Of a DNA stretch of 64,000 nt, positions 1-9,138 are shown piece by piece (positions within the stretch are counted from its first letter, which is position 1; each line of letters begins with the position of its first letter). A program made the translations under genes and the position numbers. Where the stretch lies: positions 1 to 64,000 of IMG/VR virus record IMGVR_UViG_3300009008_000024. The stretch is one strand, 5' to 3'. The notes under the pieces are model-generated. The model saw only the letters and a program-made list of their open reading frames with translations, did not search any database and was not told the origin of the DNA. Origin of the DNA: a virus.

Positions 1-1
1 T

Positions 2-61
2 GGGACTTGGTTGTATCGGGTTCCTAATGAATTAGCAACTGTTTCCACCGTAGCAAACTAA
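2..61 (+). CDS. possible C-terminal end of an upstream gene (partial)
   Basis: Reading frame 2 is open from the window edge to a TAA at 59-61 and would encode a short tail beginning GTWLYRVP. It abuts the AACTAATTAT element that precedes the giant fibre gene, as expected for the end of a preceding structural gene. Only 19 codons are visible, so the product cannot be identified; frame 1 also offers a short open end (to 27). Confidence 0.25.
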   Translation, partial: GTWLYRVPNELATVSTVAN

Positions 62-65
62 TTAT
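56..65 (+). promoter_or_regulatory. putative phage late promoter element AACTAATTAT
   Basis: Exact match to the recurring AACTANTTAT element, 30 nt before the ATG of the giant fibre gene. The late-promoter role is inferred from its repeated intergenic placement before virion genes in this window. Confidence 0.5.
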
Positions 66-95
66 GAAAGCAACCAATCCAGGATATATTTCATA

Positions 96-3000
96 ATGGC
101 AAAAAAAGGTATAGCAGTAGTAAGTGGAAGCGATTCCAATCTCAAAACTAGGTTTAGTTTTCTTGAGACTGGAGATTCGATCCTTGGTGGCGAAAATACT
201 TCCTCACTTCATCAAGTAACCGGCGCGCTAGATCTTACTGGCACATTGAGATTAGATATATCCGGCGCAGCCGATGGATATCTGCTGGTGTCGGATGCCG
301 ATGGAAATGCATCCTGGAAGTTTAGTGCTAGTTCGTCACAATTGCCAGGTGGCGACGACTACCAAGTACAATATAGTCTGAATAACGATTTTACCGCTAG
401 CGCAGATTTAGAGTTCAGTGCCAGTAGCAATTATAGCACTTTGCGCGTAACGGGAAGTACCGAACTCTTTGGTCCCGCCAACTACTCTTGGACACAGAAG
501 CACCCAACTACTCGCCCAACGGCAGTAATTGAAATTGCCAATGCATACGATCTAGACAGAGAAGTCATTGTGGCATTTGGTGGTGCCACATCCGCAGGCG
601 TTGCTCAGTCTCAAACTTGGGAATGGGATGGACAACAGTGGAATCAGAAATTCCCTGCCACATCTCCTTCTGCCCGTCGTGGACTTTCGCAGTCCATGGT
701 GTACGATCCAGATAGAAAAGTTTTTGTTCTCTTCGGCGGTAATACGGGCGGCACTGCTTTTGCCGAGACTTGGGAATATGATGGAACAACCTGGACACAG
801 ATAGTAACCGCCACTACTCCACCTTCTAGAACATTAGCTTCTCTGGTGTATGATAAAGTACAAAAGAAAGTTATTATGTTTGGTGGAGCAACTTTCGGCC
901 CCACAACACCAAACAATGAAACCTGGGAATACGACGGAACGGATTGGACACTCCTGTCTCCTGCTACTTCTCCTACTGCCCGTTACGGTGCTGGGATGGC
1001 ATACGACGAGAGCAGAAATGTAACTGTCTTGGCAGGAGGCACTACCACTTCCGGAGCGACACAAGAGACTTGGGAGTATAATGGGACAACTTGGACACAG
1101 ATCCTTCCAAACACTTTGCCTGTGCTGGGACTCGGAGACTTAGCATTTACATACGACCCGCTACAAAAGACTGTAATTCTATATGGGGCAAATAGTTCTG
1201 TACAACTTCTGAAATACGACGGAGCAGTCTGGACAGACATAACTGCCGAGGTAGGCACACCTACTCCTGCCGGTGTATCATCGCAAATAATCCGAAATAT
1301 AACAGAGTACGATGTAGGGCGACAGGAACTGTTCGTTTACGGCGGTCTTGGGTTTGAATCTCCCACAACGACCACACTTACGGGTTCTTGGGTTTTAAAG
1401 CAAGCAGATGTGCTAACGGCAGCAGAGAGAAAATCATACTTCTTAGAAGATAAAGATTCCAAAGGACAGTTCACATATGCTCTAGGCGTTGTCAATATCT
1501 CTGGGTCGTCAAACGCGCTGCGAGTGGACACTGACTTAAGTAAGAAAGCGCTATACGTCTCAGATGATTCTGTGGACATCTCAGGGTCAACACGGATGGG
1601 AACGCTCCCTGGACACTCGCACCAAGTAACTGGCGCGCTAGAAGTGACAGGCACGTTGAAGTTGGATATATCTGGTTCGCTTGTGAATGGATATGTGCTG
1701 ACGACTGACACAGTAGGTAATGCATCTTGGCAACCGAATACTACATCATCTTTTGCCGCCGAGGCAGGGAAGGTGTCGAATGCTCTTGGCGAAGGCACTG
1801 GAATTGTACCATTTACTTATGATGGTTCCTCAGTCGAGACTGTCGCGATAGATGAATCAATAGTAGTAACTCTTACTGGTTCGCAAACATTAACAAACAA
1901 AATCATTTCGGGAACCTTCTCTGGTTCCCACACTGGATCTTTTCTTGGAGATGGCAGCGGACTAACCAACATTACTGCATCAGAGATAGAAGCAGCAGGC
2001 GATAATTATGAAATACAGTTCAACCTAAATGATGATTTGTCTGCTAGTCCTAACTATACTTTTGTAAGTGCTAGCAATTTACAACTAACGGGTACGTTTT
2101 TTATAAGTGGCACAGGTGCCGCCCTGAGCACCGAGCGGATTATTGAACTTAAAACCAGCACTGGTGTTACTTCACTCTATGTAGACGAACAAGGTCAAGT
2201 AGTTGCAAGGGGAGGGCAAGTTGGGATTGGTTCAGTTGCTTTTCAGGCAGGAACCCCCGGCGATGCACTCTTTGTTGTTAGGTCAGGTGTGTCTAATGTC
2301 GGCGGCATCGTGGGGACTAGCTTTTTACATAGGATAGGTTCTAAAGATGTCCTTCCTGGCGGCAACCAACCAGACAGACCAGTATATACAAGAGTCAATG
2401 ATGATGATACGGGCATCGGTTTTCCAGATTATGACACAGTAACACTTGTTGCTGCTGAAAAAGATATTCTTTATGCAACTACAGGGTCAGGTGGACAATC
2501 AGAGATCAACATATCGGGAAATTTAGACACTTCCGGATCAACAAAAGCGGGAAGTGATTTATCACATACCCATCAGGTTACTGGTTCCCTGCAATTAACA
2601 GGGGCATTGAATCTAGATATATCTGGTTCCCTTGTAGATGGATATGTTTTAACTACTGATACTGCCGGGAATGCCTCTTGGAGACCAAACACCACTTCAT
2701 CTTTTGCTACCTTTGCTGCTGAAGCAGGCAAAGTATCTAATGCTCTTACTGCTTCTTATGGAATTTCTTCCTTTACTTATGATGGATCATCTACTGCACA
2801 TGTGGGTGTGGATACTTCACTGATAGCAACTCTAACAGGATCCCAGACACTTGAAGATAAAATAATCACTGGTTCATTCACTGGTTCTTTCACGGGTTCT
2901 TACACTGGGTCATTCGCTGGAGACGGAAGTGGTCTAACGGGTGTAACTGCTGCTGAGACAGACACTCTTGATGATGTAACCACGAGAGGTAATACGACCG

Positions 3001-6000
3001 CAAACAGCATTACTGTAGGATCTTTCCTCTCAAATGGCGATAGTGTAATCTCGGGCAATTTAGACATAACTGACACTCTTACTGCGAGAGAGTTCCATAC
3101 TCAAATAATTTCATCTTCCATCATCTACGATTCTGGATCAACTAAGTTCGGAGATTCAGCAGATGATTCCCACCAGTTTACTGGTTCAATTGGTCTGGTA
3201 AGTGGTAATGTAGTCGCTCCATCATTTACTGGATCTTTCCTAGGAGACTTAGTTGGAACGTCTAGCGAGGCAAGCAAAGTAACGAATGAACTAGTTGATG
3301 GAACGGGTATCACCGACTTCACATATGATGGTTCTTCCCCCGCCATTGTTTCAATTGATGAGAGTATCGTTGTTACGCTAACTGGATCGCAAACTCTTAC
3401 TAATAAAATCATTTCTGGATCTTTTAGTGGTTCACATACTGGTTCTTTTACTGGATCCTTTGCTGGGGATGGCAGCGAACTAACTGGCATAACCGCTTCT
3501 GTCATGCTAGAACCATTAACCGGAGCATTTGGCATTGTGCCATTTACATACGACGGATCATCTACTGCTGATGTTGCTGTTGATGACACCGTGATAGTGA
3601 CTCTCACTGGATCTCAGACAATAACTAATAAAATCATCTCTGGAACATTCAGTGGATCTCATACTGGATCGTTTACTGGTTCTTTCTTTGGCGACGGTTC
3701 AGGTCTAACAGGAATCAGCGGTAGCGGAGGAACTCCTGGAGGAAATGATCAGAGCATACAGTTTAACTCTGGAAGCACCTTTTCCGGTTCCGACAACTTT
3801 ACATTTGATTATGATACCAACACTCTGACACTGACAGGAACATTTGATATATCTGGTTCTGGTGCTGGAGCAGTAGAAATAACAGGAGGTCTAAATGTCC
3901 TCGGCGATGTATCCGCTTCAGGTTTTTATGGTGATCTATTTGGCACAGCAAGCGAGGCATCAAAAGTAACGAGTGCCCTTACTGCCTCTTACGGAATTGT
4001 TCCATTCACATATGATGGATCGTCTCCGGAACATGTCGGAGTTGACACTTCTCTGATAGTGACCCTTACAGGATCTCAAACTCTTACAGACAAGATTATT
4101 TCTGGTACCTTCTCTGGATCTCACACAGGGTCATTTACAGGATCGTTCATTGGTGATGGCAGTCAACTAACTGGAATAAACACTGGGTCTGGCACTCCCG
4201 GAGGAAACGATCAAAGTATTCAGTTTAATTCTGGCAGCACTTTCTCTGGTTCTGATAACCTAACCTTCGACTACGACGACAACACACTAACTTTAACTGG
4301 TTCTTTAGAAATTTCAGGTTCTGGTGCTGGTGCAGTAGAAATAACTGGCACCCTCGATGTTCTTGGTAATGTATCTGCTTCCGGATTCTATGGTGACCTG
4401 TTCGGCACTGCTAGCGAAGCGAGCAGCGTAACGAATGCTCTTACCGCTTCTTATGGGATTGTTCCTTTTACCTATGACGGGTCATCTACCGCACACGTTG
4501 GAGTTGATACCTCACTGATAGTGACTCTTACGGGTTCCCAGACACTTGAAGATAAAATAATTTCAGGAACTTTTAGTGGTACATTTGTGGGGGATGGTTC
4601 TGGACTAACAGGCGTGACTGGAAGTGATACTGTTCCTGGCGGAGTCGATCAGAATATACAATTTAATTCTGGCAGTACCTTTTCTGGTTCCGATAATCTA
4701 AACTTCGATTATGACAACAACACACTAACTCTTACCGGCACATTAGAAGTGTCAGGTTCAGGAGCAGGTGCAGTTGAAATAACAGGCACACTGGATGTCT
4801 TAGGGAATGTATCTGCTTCTGGTTTTTATGGTGATTTGTTTGGTACAGCAAGTGAAGCAAGTGAGGTCACGAATGCTCTTACTTCCTCCTACGGTATTGT
4901 TCCTTTTACTTATGATGGATCATCGACCGCCCATGTTGGAGTTGATACTTCACTAATAGTGACACTAACTGGTTCACAAACACTTGAAGATAAAATCATC
5001 TCAGGCACTTTTAGCGGATCTCATACTGGATCATTCACGGGATCGTTTGCTGGCGACGGATCTGGTCTGACAGGAGTGACAGCAGAGTGGGATGGCACTC
5101 ACGTTGGCGATGCCTCCATAACAGGATCTCTTTATGTGACGCAAACAATTTCAGGATCTACCATAACCGGATCTTCTGTTGAGGCAACCCAAATAACTGG
5201 ATCTATCATAAGTGCTTCTAACTTCTACGGTGACGGAAGTGGATTGACAAATGTTACTGCTGAGTGGGATGGCAGTCATGATGGAGATGCTAGCATTACT
5301 GGCACCCTGTATGTAACTGAGGGTGTGGAGGCACAATCATTTACTGGATCTTTGCTAGGCGATGTTATCGGAGATTTGACAGGAAATGTGCTAGGGGACT
5401 TGGTTGGCGACGTGACTGGCAACCTGCTTGGGACTGCATCTTTTGCGGACGAAGCAGCAAAAGTGTCTAATGCTCTTACTGCCGCCTACGGTATTGTTCC
5501 CTTTACTTATGATGGATCATCGACTGCGCATGTTGGAGTTGACACATCGCTTATAGTAACCCTTACGGGTTCTCAGGCGCTTGAAGACAAAATAATCACT
5601 GGGTCTTTTACAGGTTCGTTCACGGGATCTTTCACTGGTTCATTTGCCGGAGACGGTTCAGGTCTGACAGGAGTAACTGCTGTAGAAACAGACACTCTTG
5701 ATGATGTAACAACTCGGGGCAACACGACAGCAAACAGCATCACTATAGGTTCGTTTATATCAAACGGAGACAGTGTAGTTACTGGAAACCTAGATGTAAC
5801 AGGCAAGCTTACTGCTAACGAGTTCCATACACAGATTGTATCATCTTCTATTATTTACGACTCAGGTTCAACCAAGTTTGGCGACTCGGCAGACGATTTA
5901 CATCAGTTTACAGGTTCTATTGATCTTATCAGCGGTAACGTAGAAGCACCTTCTTTTACTGGTTCTTTCTTGGGAGACTTGGTTGGAGATGTAACCGGCA

Positions 6001-9000
6001 ACCTGCTTGGGACTGCTTCTTTCGCAGACGAAGCAGCAAAAGTGTCTAATGCTCTTACCGCTTCTTATGGCATCGTCCCCTTCACATATGACGGATCATC
6101 AACTGCTCATGTTGGGGTCGATACTTCGCTAATAGTGACACTAACTGGTTCACAGACACTTGAAGATAAAATAATTTCAGGAACTTTTAGTGGATCTCAC
6201 ACTGGTTCTTTTACAGGGTCTTTCTTTGGAGACGGATCAGGACTTACTGGGTTGCCTTCTGCCACACCAGGAGGTGTTGACCAAAATATTCAATTCAATT
6301 CAGGTAGCACATTCTCTGGGTCGAACAATTTAGACTTTGATTATAATACTAACACACTAACTCTCACTGGAACACTAGAAGTTTCGGGATCCGGAGCAGG
6401 AGCAGTGGAGATAACTGGCACACTGGATGTGCTAGGAAACGTATCTGCTTCGGGATTTTATGGCGATCTAACAGGAACTGCTTCTTTCGCTACAGAAGCA
6501 GGGAAAGTAACTAATGCTCTGACAGGAGGAGCAGGAATCCTCCCATTCACTTATGACGGGTCTTCTACCGCAACAGTAGCAATAGATAGTACGGTTGTTA
6601 CCCTTGCGGGAGTTCAAACACTTACTAATAAAACAATTACTGGATCTTTCAACGGTGATTTGGTTGGCGATGTAACAGGAAATCTTCTTGGTAATGTTAT
6701 CGGGGATATCACGGGAGATGTTACTGGCAATGTGCTTGGCAACTTGACTGGCGATGTAACTGGTAATGTGCTTGGTGATGTGGTTGGAAATCTTACAGGA
6801 AATGTTCTGGGGAATTTGGTTGGCGATGTAACTGGCAACCTTCTTGGCACCGCTTCTTATGCTGACGAGGCAGGCAAAGTAACAAACGCTCTTACTGGCG
6901 GCCACGGCATTGAAGCATTTACTTACGACGGTTCAGCAACAGCAGAAGTAACACTTGATTCCGGATCCGTTGCTCTAATAGACGACACGGGTAAATCGAC
7001 TTTTTACACCACTTTGTCATCAGCTCTCGGAGTTTCTGTTGACGGCGACACTGTTCATGTCTTTCCAGGAGAGTACCCTGAAAACAACCTTACTGTTCCT
7101 ATTGGTGTAACTGTTAGAGGCATTGGCGGATGGGCAGTAACACGAATTGGAACAACATCTTCTTTGTCAAATATTATGACGGTCAGCGACGACTCATACA
7201 TAGACAACCTGTCTTTCTATGTTCCGTCTGGATCTGGATTGGCATCTGTTGTTTATACAGGATCGGCAGGAAAGACATCTGGCATCAGTAACTTGACATT
7301 CTTTGGCGATGGAGCCACTGGTCTTGGGGACGGAATTGTTATCGAACACTCTGGGTCTGGAAATAGCAAGATGATAGGGGCGGAAGTTAGGTTAGATGGC
7401 GGCGGCGTCAACAGCTTGGCAAGAGTTCGAAGCGGGATAATGGCTTTTGAGTCTATTCATGTGCCTGGAAGTGCCGGGACAGTAAACAATGTTATACAGG
7501 CAGAAGGAACAGGTAGAACCCAACTTGTTGGGTTTAATGTTGGCAACCCGAATGTTACGAATGCTATGCATATGAGCGGCACTTCAACAAACAATGTTTT
7601 TAATGTTAACTTATTTAATTGCTTAAACGGATTTTATTTTGCCGAAGACGGCGTAGACTTTGACCTCGTGGGAGGCAAGGTAGATGTGGTGGCATACACA
7701 GGGTTTGTTCATCCTTCTGTGGTATTCACCACTGCCAGTTCCATTTCTTTGAATGGTGTTTTCGATCCAGCATTCTCGTTTCCTGCCGCTGCTCTAGATG
7801 CTGATTTTGCGATGCAGTTCTCCCAAAAGAATACGACAACAAGGACAGCCGCAATGCGTGTTCTTGGTTCGGACCTAAGGGTCGGATTTCCAGAGAAAGG
7901 CAGTACCACACTTATGGGCCAAGGCGGCCATTATGGCGACAAGTCAACTTTTCTGTCAACAGACGCCACTGCTACTACTGCCTCCGATGGCGGTAACTTC
8001 ATTGACATCACCGATGAGGCAACATCGCTAACAGGGTCCACATTTACATTCCAGACCGCCTCCGCTGGTTCTACTATATTGATGTGTAGCAACCGCTTTA
8101 CATCCACAGACCTTCCTCTAAAACATTATGGTTTTCAGCACAAAACAGCTGTCGGAGATATAAGCGGATCTTATGCTTTTGATATATGGAACGGGACGGA
8201 GTGGGAAGAAACATCTGTTCAGACAGTTTCCGTCGATCACACTCACGGATATGCGAACAATGTGTTTATGAGAAGCAACCTGAAAGAAGACCTTCAATAC
8301 GGGGAAGTTACCACAACTAGTGGAAGTTGGGCACTAAAAACAATTAACAGTGTTGAGGGGCACTGGTCTAGAATAAGAATAGTCTCAACTGGATCGACTG
8401 CCCCTGCGTCTTTTGAATATTTGAACCTGTCGCCGCACATTACCACTTACAATGCAATTGGGCAGAAGCATGCGACTGGATTATCAATGTGGAGAGAAAC
8501 TATCGCTGGGACAGGCAACATCTTTGGTGAGACGGGTGGTGTAATCTCGGCAACACCAGCCATTGGCTCTGGCGGCGGAACTACTGGGTGGAATCATAAT
8601 ATGAAGAACTGCCGGTTGAACCAAACTGGAGATGCCATCTATACACAGTTTGCACTACCTGCTGGTATATGTACTGCATATCCTTTGCGACTACAACTAG
8701 TATATAGTTTGACGAACTCCTCCACACAAACATCTGCTCCGACTGGTACGATGTCGGTGTTACCACTTGAAGCTGCTGGTGTACAAGTAGCAGATCCCAC
8801 TGGCGGCACTGAACCAATTTTACGACCTTTTAGTTCTACGGAAACACTGACGGCGAAGGCAGCAACAGCAATTGCGGCGGATCTTGTCCCGGAAGGAGTA
8901 ACACTCCCGGCAGCAAGTCTAGACGATAAGGTGATACAAACTAGTTATGAACCATACGACATAAGTTCTTATTATGAAGATGATGTGATAGCGATTAGGT

Positions 9001-9113
9001 TTGAACTTACAGATGACGGTGCTCCCAACCAAGATGTTGTTGTATGGGCAATTGTAATCGAAGGTGTTAAGTTTGCAGATGGTAAGGTACTAGACCACGC
9101 TCATCATATTTAG
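96..9113 (+). CDS. giant tail-fibre / adhesion protein with kelch-like propeller and GS/T-rich repeat modules
   Basis: A 3005-residue structural protein, most likely a long tail fibre or other virion-surface appendage. Residues about 125-435 hold six kelch-like blades, each with a WEYDGTTW-type strand and a following YD...V.FGG strand, so a beta-propeller is predicted. Residues about 550-2290 are built from repeated modules with signatures SYGIVPFTYDGSS, LTGSQTL.DKIISG and FSGSHTGSFTGSF..GDGS. Near residues 2187-2252 lies a short-period GDVTGNVLG repeat. Residues about 2300-2550 look like a right-handed beta-helix (ENNLTVPIGVTVRGIGG), and the C terminus is non-repetitive. An AACTAATTAT element lies upstream; two more fibre genes follow. 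A fibre role rests on composition, size and position; the receptor is unknown. A kelch propeller at the N terminus of a phage fibre is unusual. Confidence 0.75.
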   Translation: MAKKGIAVVSGSDSNLKTRFSFLETGDSILGGENTSSLHQVTGALDLTGTLRLDISGAADGYLLVSDADGNASWKFSASSSQLPGGDDYQVQYSLNNDFTASADLEFSASSNYSTLRVTGSTELFGPANYSWTQKHPTTRPTAVIEIANAYDLDREVIVAFGGATSAGVAQSQTWEWDGQQWNQKFPATSPSARRGLSQSMVYDPDRKVFVLFGGNTGGTAFAETWEYDGTTWTQIVTATTPPSRTLASLVYDKVQKKVIMFGGATFGPTTPNNETWEYDGTDWTLLSPATSPTARYGAGMAYDESRNVTVLAGGTTTSGATQETWEYNGTTWTQILPNTLPVLGLGDLAFTYDPLQKTVILYGANSSVQLLKYDGAVWTDITAEVGTPTPAGVSSQIIRNITEYDVGRQELFVYGGLGFESPTTTTLTGSWVLKQADVLTAAERKSYFLEDKDSKGQFTYALGVVNISGSSNALRVDTDLSKKALYVSDDSVDISGSTRMGTLPGHSHQVTGALEVTGTLKLDISGSLVNGYVLTTDTVGNASWQPNTTSSFAAEAGKVSNALGEGTGIVPFTYDGSSVETVAIDESIVVTLTGSQTLTNKIISGTFSGSHTGSFLGDGSGLTNITASEIEAAGDNYEIQFNLNDDLSASPNYTFVSASNLQLTGTFFISGTGAALSTERIIELKTSTGVTSLYVDEQGQVVARGGQVGIGSVAFQAGTPGDALFVVRSGVSNVGGIVGTSFLHRIGSKDVLPGGNQPDRPVYTRVNDDDTGIGFPDYDTVTLVAAEKDILYATTGSGGQSEINISGNLDTSGSTKAGSDLSHTHQVTGSLQLTGALNLDISGSLVDGYVLTTDTAGNASWRPNTTSSFATFAAEAGKVSNALTASYGISSFTYDGSSTAHVGVDTSLIATLTGSQTLEDKIITGSFTGSFTGSYTGSFAGDGSGLTGVTAAETDTLDDVTTRGNTTANSITVGSFLSNGDSVISGNLDITDTLTAREFHTQIISSSIIYDSGSTKFGDSADDSHQFTGSIGLVSGNVVAPSFTGSFLGDLVGTSSEASKVTNELVDGTGITDFTYDGSSPAIVSIDESIVVTLTGSQTLTNKIISGSFSGSHTGSFTGSFAGDGSELTGITASVMLEPLTGAFGIVPFTYDGSSTADVAVDDTVIVTLTGSQTITNKIISGTFSGSHTGSFTGSFFGDGSGLTGISGSGGTPGGNDQSIQFNSGSTFSGSDNFTFDYDTNTLTLTGTFDISGSGAGAVEITGGLNVLGDVSASGFYGDLFGTASEASKVTSALTASYGIVPFTYDGSSPEHVGVDTSLIVTLTGSQTLTDKIISGTFSGSHTGSFTGSFIGDGSQLTGINTGSGTPGGNDQSIQFNSGSTFSGSDNLTFDYDDNTLTLTGSLEISGSGAGAVEITGTLDVLGNVSASGFYGDLFGTASEASSVTNALTASYGIVPFTYDGSSTAHVGVDTSLIVTLTGSQTLEDKIISGTFSGTFVGDGSGLTGVTGSDTVPGGVDQNIQFNSGSTFSGSDNLNFDYDNNTLTLTGTLEVSGSGAGAVEITGTLDVLGNVSASGFYGDLFGTASEASEVTNALTSSYGIVPFTYDGSSTAHVGVDTSLIVTLTGSQTLEDKIISGTFSGSHTGSFTGSFAGDGSGLTGVTAEWDGTHVGDASITGSLYVTQTISGSTITGSSVEATQITGSIISASNFYGDGSGLTNVTAEWDGSHDGDASITGTLYVTEGVEAQSFTGSLLGDVIGDLTGNVLGDLVGDVTGNLLGTASFADEAAKVSNALTAAYGIVPFTYDGSSTAHVGVDTSLIVTLTGSQALEDKIITGSFTGSFTGSFTGSFAGDGSGLTGVTAVETDTLDDVTTRGNTTANSITIGSFISNGDSVVTGNLDVTGKLTANEFHTQIVSSSIIYDSGSTKFGDSADDLHQFTGSIDLISGNVEAPSFTGSFLGDLVGDVTGNLLGTASFADEAAKVSNALTASYGIVPFTYDGSSTAHVGVDTSLIVTLTGSQTLEDKIISGTFSGSHTGSFTGSFFGDGSGLTGLPSATPGGVDQNIQFNSGSTFSGSNNLDFDYNTNTLTLTGTLEVSGSGAGAVEITGTLDVLGNVSASGFYGDLTGTASFATEAGKVTNALTGGAGILPFTYDGSSTATVAIDSTVVTLAGVQTLTNKTITGSFNGDLVGDVTGNLLGNVIGDITGDVTGNVLGNLTGDVTGNVLGDVVGNLTGNVLGNLVGDVTGNLLGTASYADEAGKVTNALTGGHGIEAFTYDGSATAEVTLDSGSVALIDDTGKSTFYTTLSSALGVSVDGDTVHVFPGEYPENNLTVPIGVTVRGIGGWAVTRIGTTSSLSNIMTVSDDSYIDNLSFYVPSGSGLASVVYTGSAGKTSGISNLTFFGDGATGLGDGIVIEHSGSGNSKMIGAEVRLDGGGVNSLARVRSGIMAFESIHVPGSAGTVNNVIQAEGTGRTQLVGFNVGNPNVTNAMHMSGTSTNNVFNVNLFNCLNGFYFAEDGVDFDLVGGKVDVVAYTGFVHPSVVFTTASSISLNGVFDPAFSFPAAALDADFAMQFSQKNTTTRTAAMRVLGSDLRVGFPEKGSTTLMGQGGHYGDKSTFLSTDATATTASDGGNFIDITDEATSLTGSTFTFQTASAGSTILMCSNRFTSTDLPLKHYGFQHKTAVGDISGSYAFDIWNGTEWEETSVQTVSVDHTHGYANNVFMRSNLKEDLQYGEVTTTSGSWALKTINSVEGHWSRIRIVSTGSTAPASFEYLNLSPHITTYNAIGQKHATGLSMWRETIAGTGNIFGETGGVISATPAIGSGGGTTGWNHNMKNCRLNQTGDAIYTQFALPAGICTAYPLRLQLVYSLTNSSTQTSAPTGTMSVLPLEAAGVQVADPTGGTEPILRPFSSTETLTAKAATAIAADLVPEGVTLPAASLDDKVIQTSYEPYDISSYYEDDVIAIRFELTDDGAPNQDVVVWAIVIEGVKFADGKVLDHAHHI
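1741..6960 (+). repeat. tandem degenerate protein-coding repeats in the giant fibre gene
   Basis: About eleven copies of a module whose core encodes a YGIVPFTYDGSS-like strand followed by LTGSQTL and a run of SGS/TGS triplets. Cores lie near 1800, 2760, 3310, 3530, 3990, 4460, 4890, 5490, 6070, 6535 and 6905. Synonymous codons differ between copies, so the repeats are kept at protein level and are not a recent DNA amplification. A related copy occurs in the next gene near 10560-10850. Confidence 0.8.
6655..6855 (+). repeat. short-period GDVTGNVLG repeat segment
   Basis: Within the giant fibre, about 65 residues are a run of GD(V/L/I)TGN(V/L)LG-type units with a period of about 8-9 residues. 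A shorter run recurs near 5360-5430 and in the next fibre near 10558-10620. Such regular G/N/V/L spacing suggests a stacked beta-solenoid or fibrous stem. This is an inference from pattern only. Confidence 0.6.
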
Positions 9114-9138
9114 GGCATAGGAGAAAGGAAGAAAGAAA

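Noticed and set aside
1741-6960. CRISPR array or DNA satellite
   Set aside because: The repeats are coding, in frame, of variable length and diverged at synonymous sites; there are no uniform spacers.
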